Part shown: piece by piece, positions 5,539 to 6,900 of the stretch
Position numbering within the stretch: the stretch's first letter is position 1
Layout: each line of letters opens with the position of its first letter
Source: JBBSHJ01 sp038253135
GTDB lineage: Bacteria; Actinomycetota; Actinomycetes; Mycobacteriales; QHCD01
Length of the DNA: 6,900 nt
NCBI GenBank assembly: GCA_038253135.1
Contig: JBBSHJ010000137.1
Coordinates: forward strand, 1-6,900
Reading direction: 5' to 3'
Notes under the pieces: generated by a model
Seen by the model: the letters and a program-made list of their open reading frames with translations, nothing else
The model's database searches: none
What the model was told of the DNA's origin: nothing
Program-made: the position numbers and the translations under genes

Positions 5539-6900
5539 ATGCCCGCAGTGAGCGCCGCACCCGATTCATCAAGGCGAAAACCGGTACCGGTCAGATACAC
5601 CGACCCGACCACGATCCGGAACTTCTGCATTATCGCCCACATCGACCACGGCAAGTCCACGCTGGCCGACCGGATGCTCGAGGTGACCGGCGTGGTCATG
5701 GGTCGCCAGATGCGCGCGCAGTACCTCGACCGCATGGACATCGAGCGCGAGCGCGGCATCACGATCAAGTCGCAGAACGTTCGGCTGCCCTGGGCCGGGC
5801 ACGTGCTGGATCTCATCGACACGCCCGGGCACGTGGACTTCACCTACGAGGTGTCCCGCTCGCTCGCCGCGTGCGAGGGCGCGGTGCTGCTGGTCGACGC
5901 GGCGCAGGGCATCGAGGCCCAGACGCTGGCCAACCTCTACCTCGCGATCGAGAACGACCTGACCGTGATCCCGGTGCTCAACAAGATCGATCTCCCGGCC
6001 GCGCAACCGGATCGGTACGCCGCCGAGATCGCCAACATCATCGGCGGCGATCCGGACGACGTGCTCAGGGTCAGCGCGAAAACCGGTGAAGGCGTGCGCG
6101 AGCTGCTCGACCGTGTCGTGCGCGACGTACCGTCCCCGACCGGCGACGCGACCGCGCCCGCGCGGGCGATGATCTTCGATTCGGTCTATGACATCTATCG
6201 CGGCGTCATCACCTACGTCCGAGTCATCGACGGACATATCAACGGGCGCCAGCGGATCAAGATGATGTCCACCGGTGCGACCCACGAGCTGCTGGAAATC
6301 GGCGTCATCTCACCCGAGCCGAAGCCCACCGAGGGACTGTCCGTCGGCGAGGTCGGCTATCTCATCACCGGTGTCAAGGACGTCCGGCAATCGCGGGTGG
6401 GCGACACCGTCACCGACGCGGTCAAGCCGGCCGAATCCGCGCTGGGGGGATACCGTGATCCGAAGCCGATGGTCTATTCCGGCCTCTATCCGGTCGAGGG
6501 CACCGACTATCCGATCCTGCGTGACGCGCTTGACCGGCTGCGGCTCAACGACGCGGCGCTGCATTACGAGCCCGAGACGTCGACCGCCCTGGGCTTCGGT
6601 TTCCGGTGCGGCTTCCTGGGGCTGCTGCACATGGAGATCGTGCGCGAGCGGCTGGAGCGGGAATTCGACCTCTCGCTGATCTCGACCGCACCCAACGTCG
6701 TCTATCGGGTCGTCACCGAAGATGGCGCCGAGCTCATCGTGACCAATCCCAGCGACTGGCCCGACGCCAAGATCACCGCGACCTACGAGCCCGTCGTGAA
6801 GGCCATGCTGATCGCACCGAGTGATTACGTCGGCGCGATCATGGAGCTGTGCCAGTCCCGGCGGGGCTCGCTGGACGGGATGGATTACCTCTCCGAGTCC
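5539..6900 (+). CDS. lepA: Translation elongation factor 4 (LepA), 5' part; runs off the window
   Basis: LepA/EF4 is a ribosome-associated GTPase linked to back-translocation or ribosome biogenesis and initiation. The frame from ATG 5539 is open to the window end (454 codons; the family is about 600 residues). GTPase motifs are complete: AHIDHGKST (33-41), RGIT (72-75), DTPGH (94-98), NKID (148-151) and SAK (179-181). The beta-barrel domain II spans about 207-292, the EF-G III-like domain starts near 308, and the stretch at 418-442 (EPVVKAMLIAPSDYVGAIME...) begins the domain V-like part. The rest of domain V and the LepA-specific C-terminal domain lie outside. The ribosome binding site is weak: AGAGA at 5526-5530 serves ATG 5539, and AGAGAG at 5533-5538 could serve GTG 5548, three codons in. 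No damage is seen. It is divergent from rpsT. Confidence 0.97.
   Translation, partial: MPAVSAAPDSSRRKPVPVRYTDPTTIRNFCIIAHIDHGKSTLADRMLEVTGVVMGRQMRAQYLDRMDIERERGITIKSQNVRLPWAGHVLDLIDTPGHVDFTYEVSRSLAACEGAVLLVDAAQGIEAQTLANLYLAIENDLTVIPVLNKIDLPAAQPDRYAAEIANIIGGDPDDVLRVSAKTGEGVRELLDRVVRDVPSPTGDATAPARAMIFDSVYDIYRGVITYVRVIDGHINGRQRIKMMSTGATHELLEIGVISPEPKPTEGLSVGEVGYLITGVKDVRQSRVGDTVTDAVKPAESALGGYRDPKPMVYSGLYPVEGTDYPILRDALDRLRLNDAALHYEPETSTALGFGFRCGFLGLLHMEIVRERLEREFDLSLISTAPNVVYRVVTEDGAELIVTNPSDWPDAKITATYEPVVKAMLIAPSDYVGAIMELCQSRRGSLDGMDYLSES

Noticed and set aside
5580..5591. Perfect palindrome ACCGGTACCGGT within the first codons of lepA
   Set aside because: Inside coding sequence (Lys-Pro-Val-Pro-Val), short, and easily produced by GC-rich codons; no evidence that it is an operator.
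5190..5843. Minus-strand open frame opposite the lepA start
   Set aside because: Antisense to the conserved GTPase domain of lepA and it runs into the rpsT leader; no family resemblance.
5156..6089. Plus-strand open frames across the rpsT/lepA intergenic region
   Set aside because: One begins in the tandem repeat and the other runs into lepA in a wrong frame; both are Arg/Pro-rich without motifs.
1..6900. Search for CRISPR arrays, insertion-sequence ends, tRNA genes and toxin-antitoxin pairs
   Set aside because: No spaced repeat array, transposase, terminal inverted repeats, tRNA-like fold or small paired genes were seen.

Overview
The window comes from a high-GC actinobacterium. The coding regions are strongly GC-rich with G or C in most third codon positions, GTG starts are common, and the gene order (comEA, comEC, holA, then rpsT on the opposite strand, then lepA) is one I know from actinomycetes, including mycobacteria. 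The S20 and LepA proteins also read as actinobacterial. I cannot place it below that level from sequence alone.

Layout. Bases 1-62 hold the edge of a gene I cannot identify; it could be the end of a plus-strand gene or the start of a minus-strand gene. Bases 63-285 look non-coding and are less GC-rich than the rest. Bases 286-3919 carry a two-gene competence-type DNA-uptake operon, comEA then comEC, overlapping by 14 nt. comEC in turn runs about 160 nt into the out-of-frame start of holA (3757-4845), the delta subunit of the DNA polymerase III clamp loader, so the three genes are probably co-transcribed. holA converges on rpsT (4871-5131, minus strand, ribosomal protein S20) with only 25 bp between the stop codons and a GC-rich hairpin there. 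An intergenic region of about 400 bp (5132-5538) separates rpsT from the divergent lepA, which starts at 5539 and runs off the window end with 454 codons present.

How the genes work together. ComEA (membrane-anchored DNA-binding protein) and ComEC (polytopic channel with a metallo-beta-lactamase-like domain) are the conserved parts of single-strand DNA import. HolA loads the replication clamp. S20 is a 30S subunit protein and LepA/EF4 is a ribosome-associated GTPase. Most of the window is therefore conserved housekeeping sequence.

No mobile element, CRISPR array, toxin-antitoxin pair, defence system or stable RNA gene is visible. The less ordinary points are the long comEC/holA overlap, a 15-bp tandem repeat and foldback in the probable rpsT leader, a 15-bp in-frame repeat in comEA, and a low-complexity insertion in HolA. 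None of these amounts to a convincing new system.
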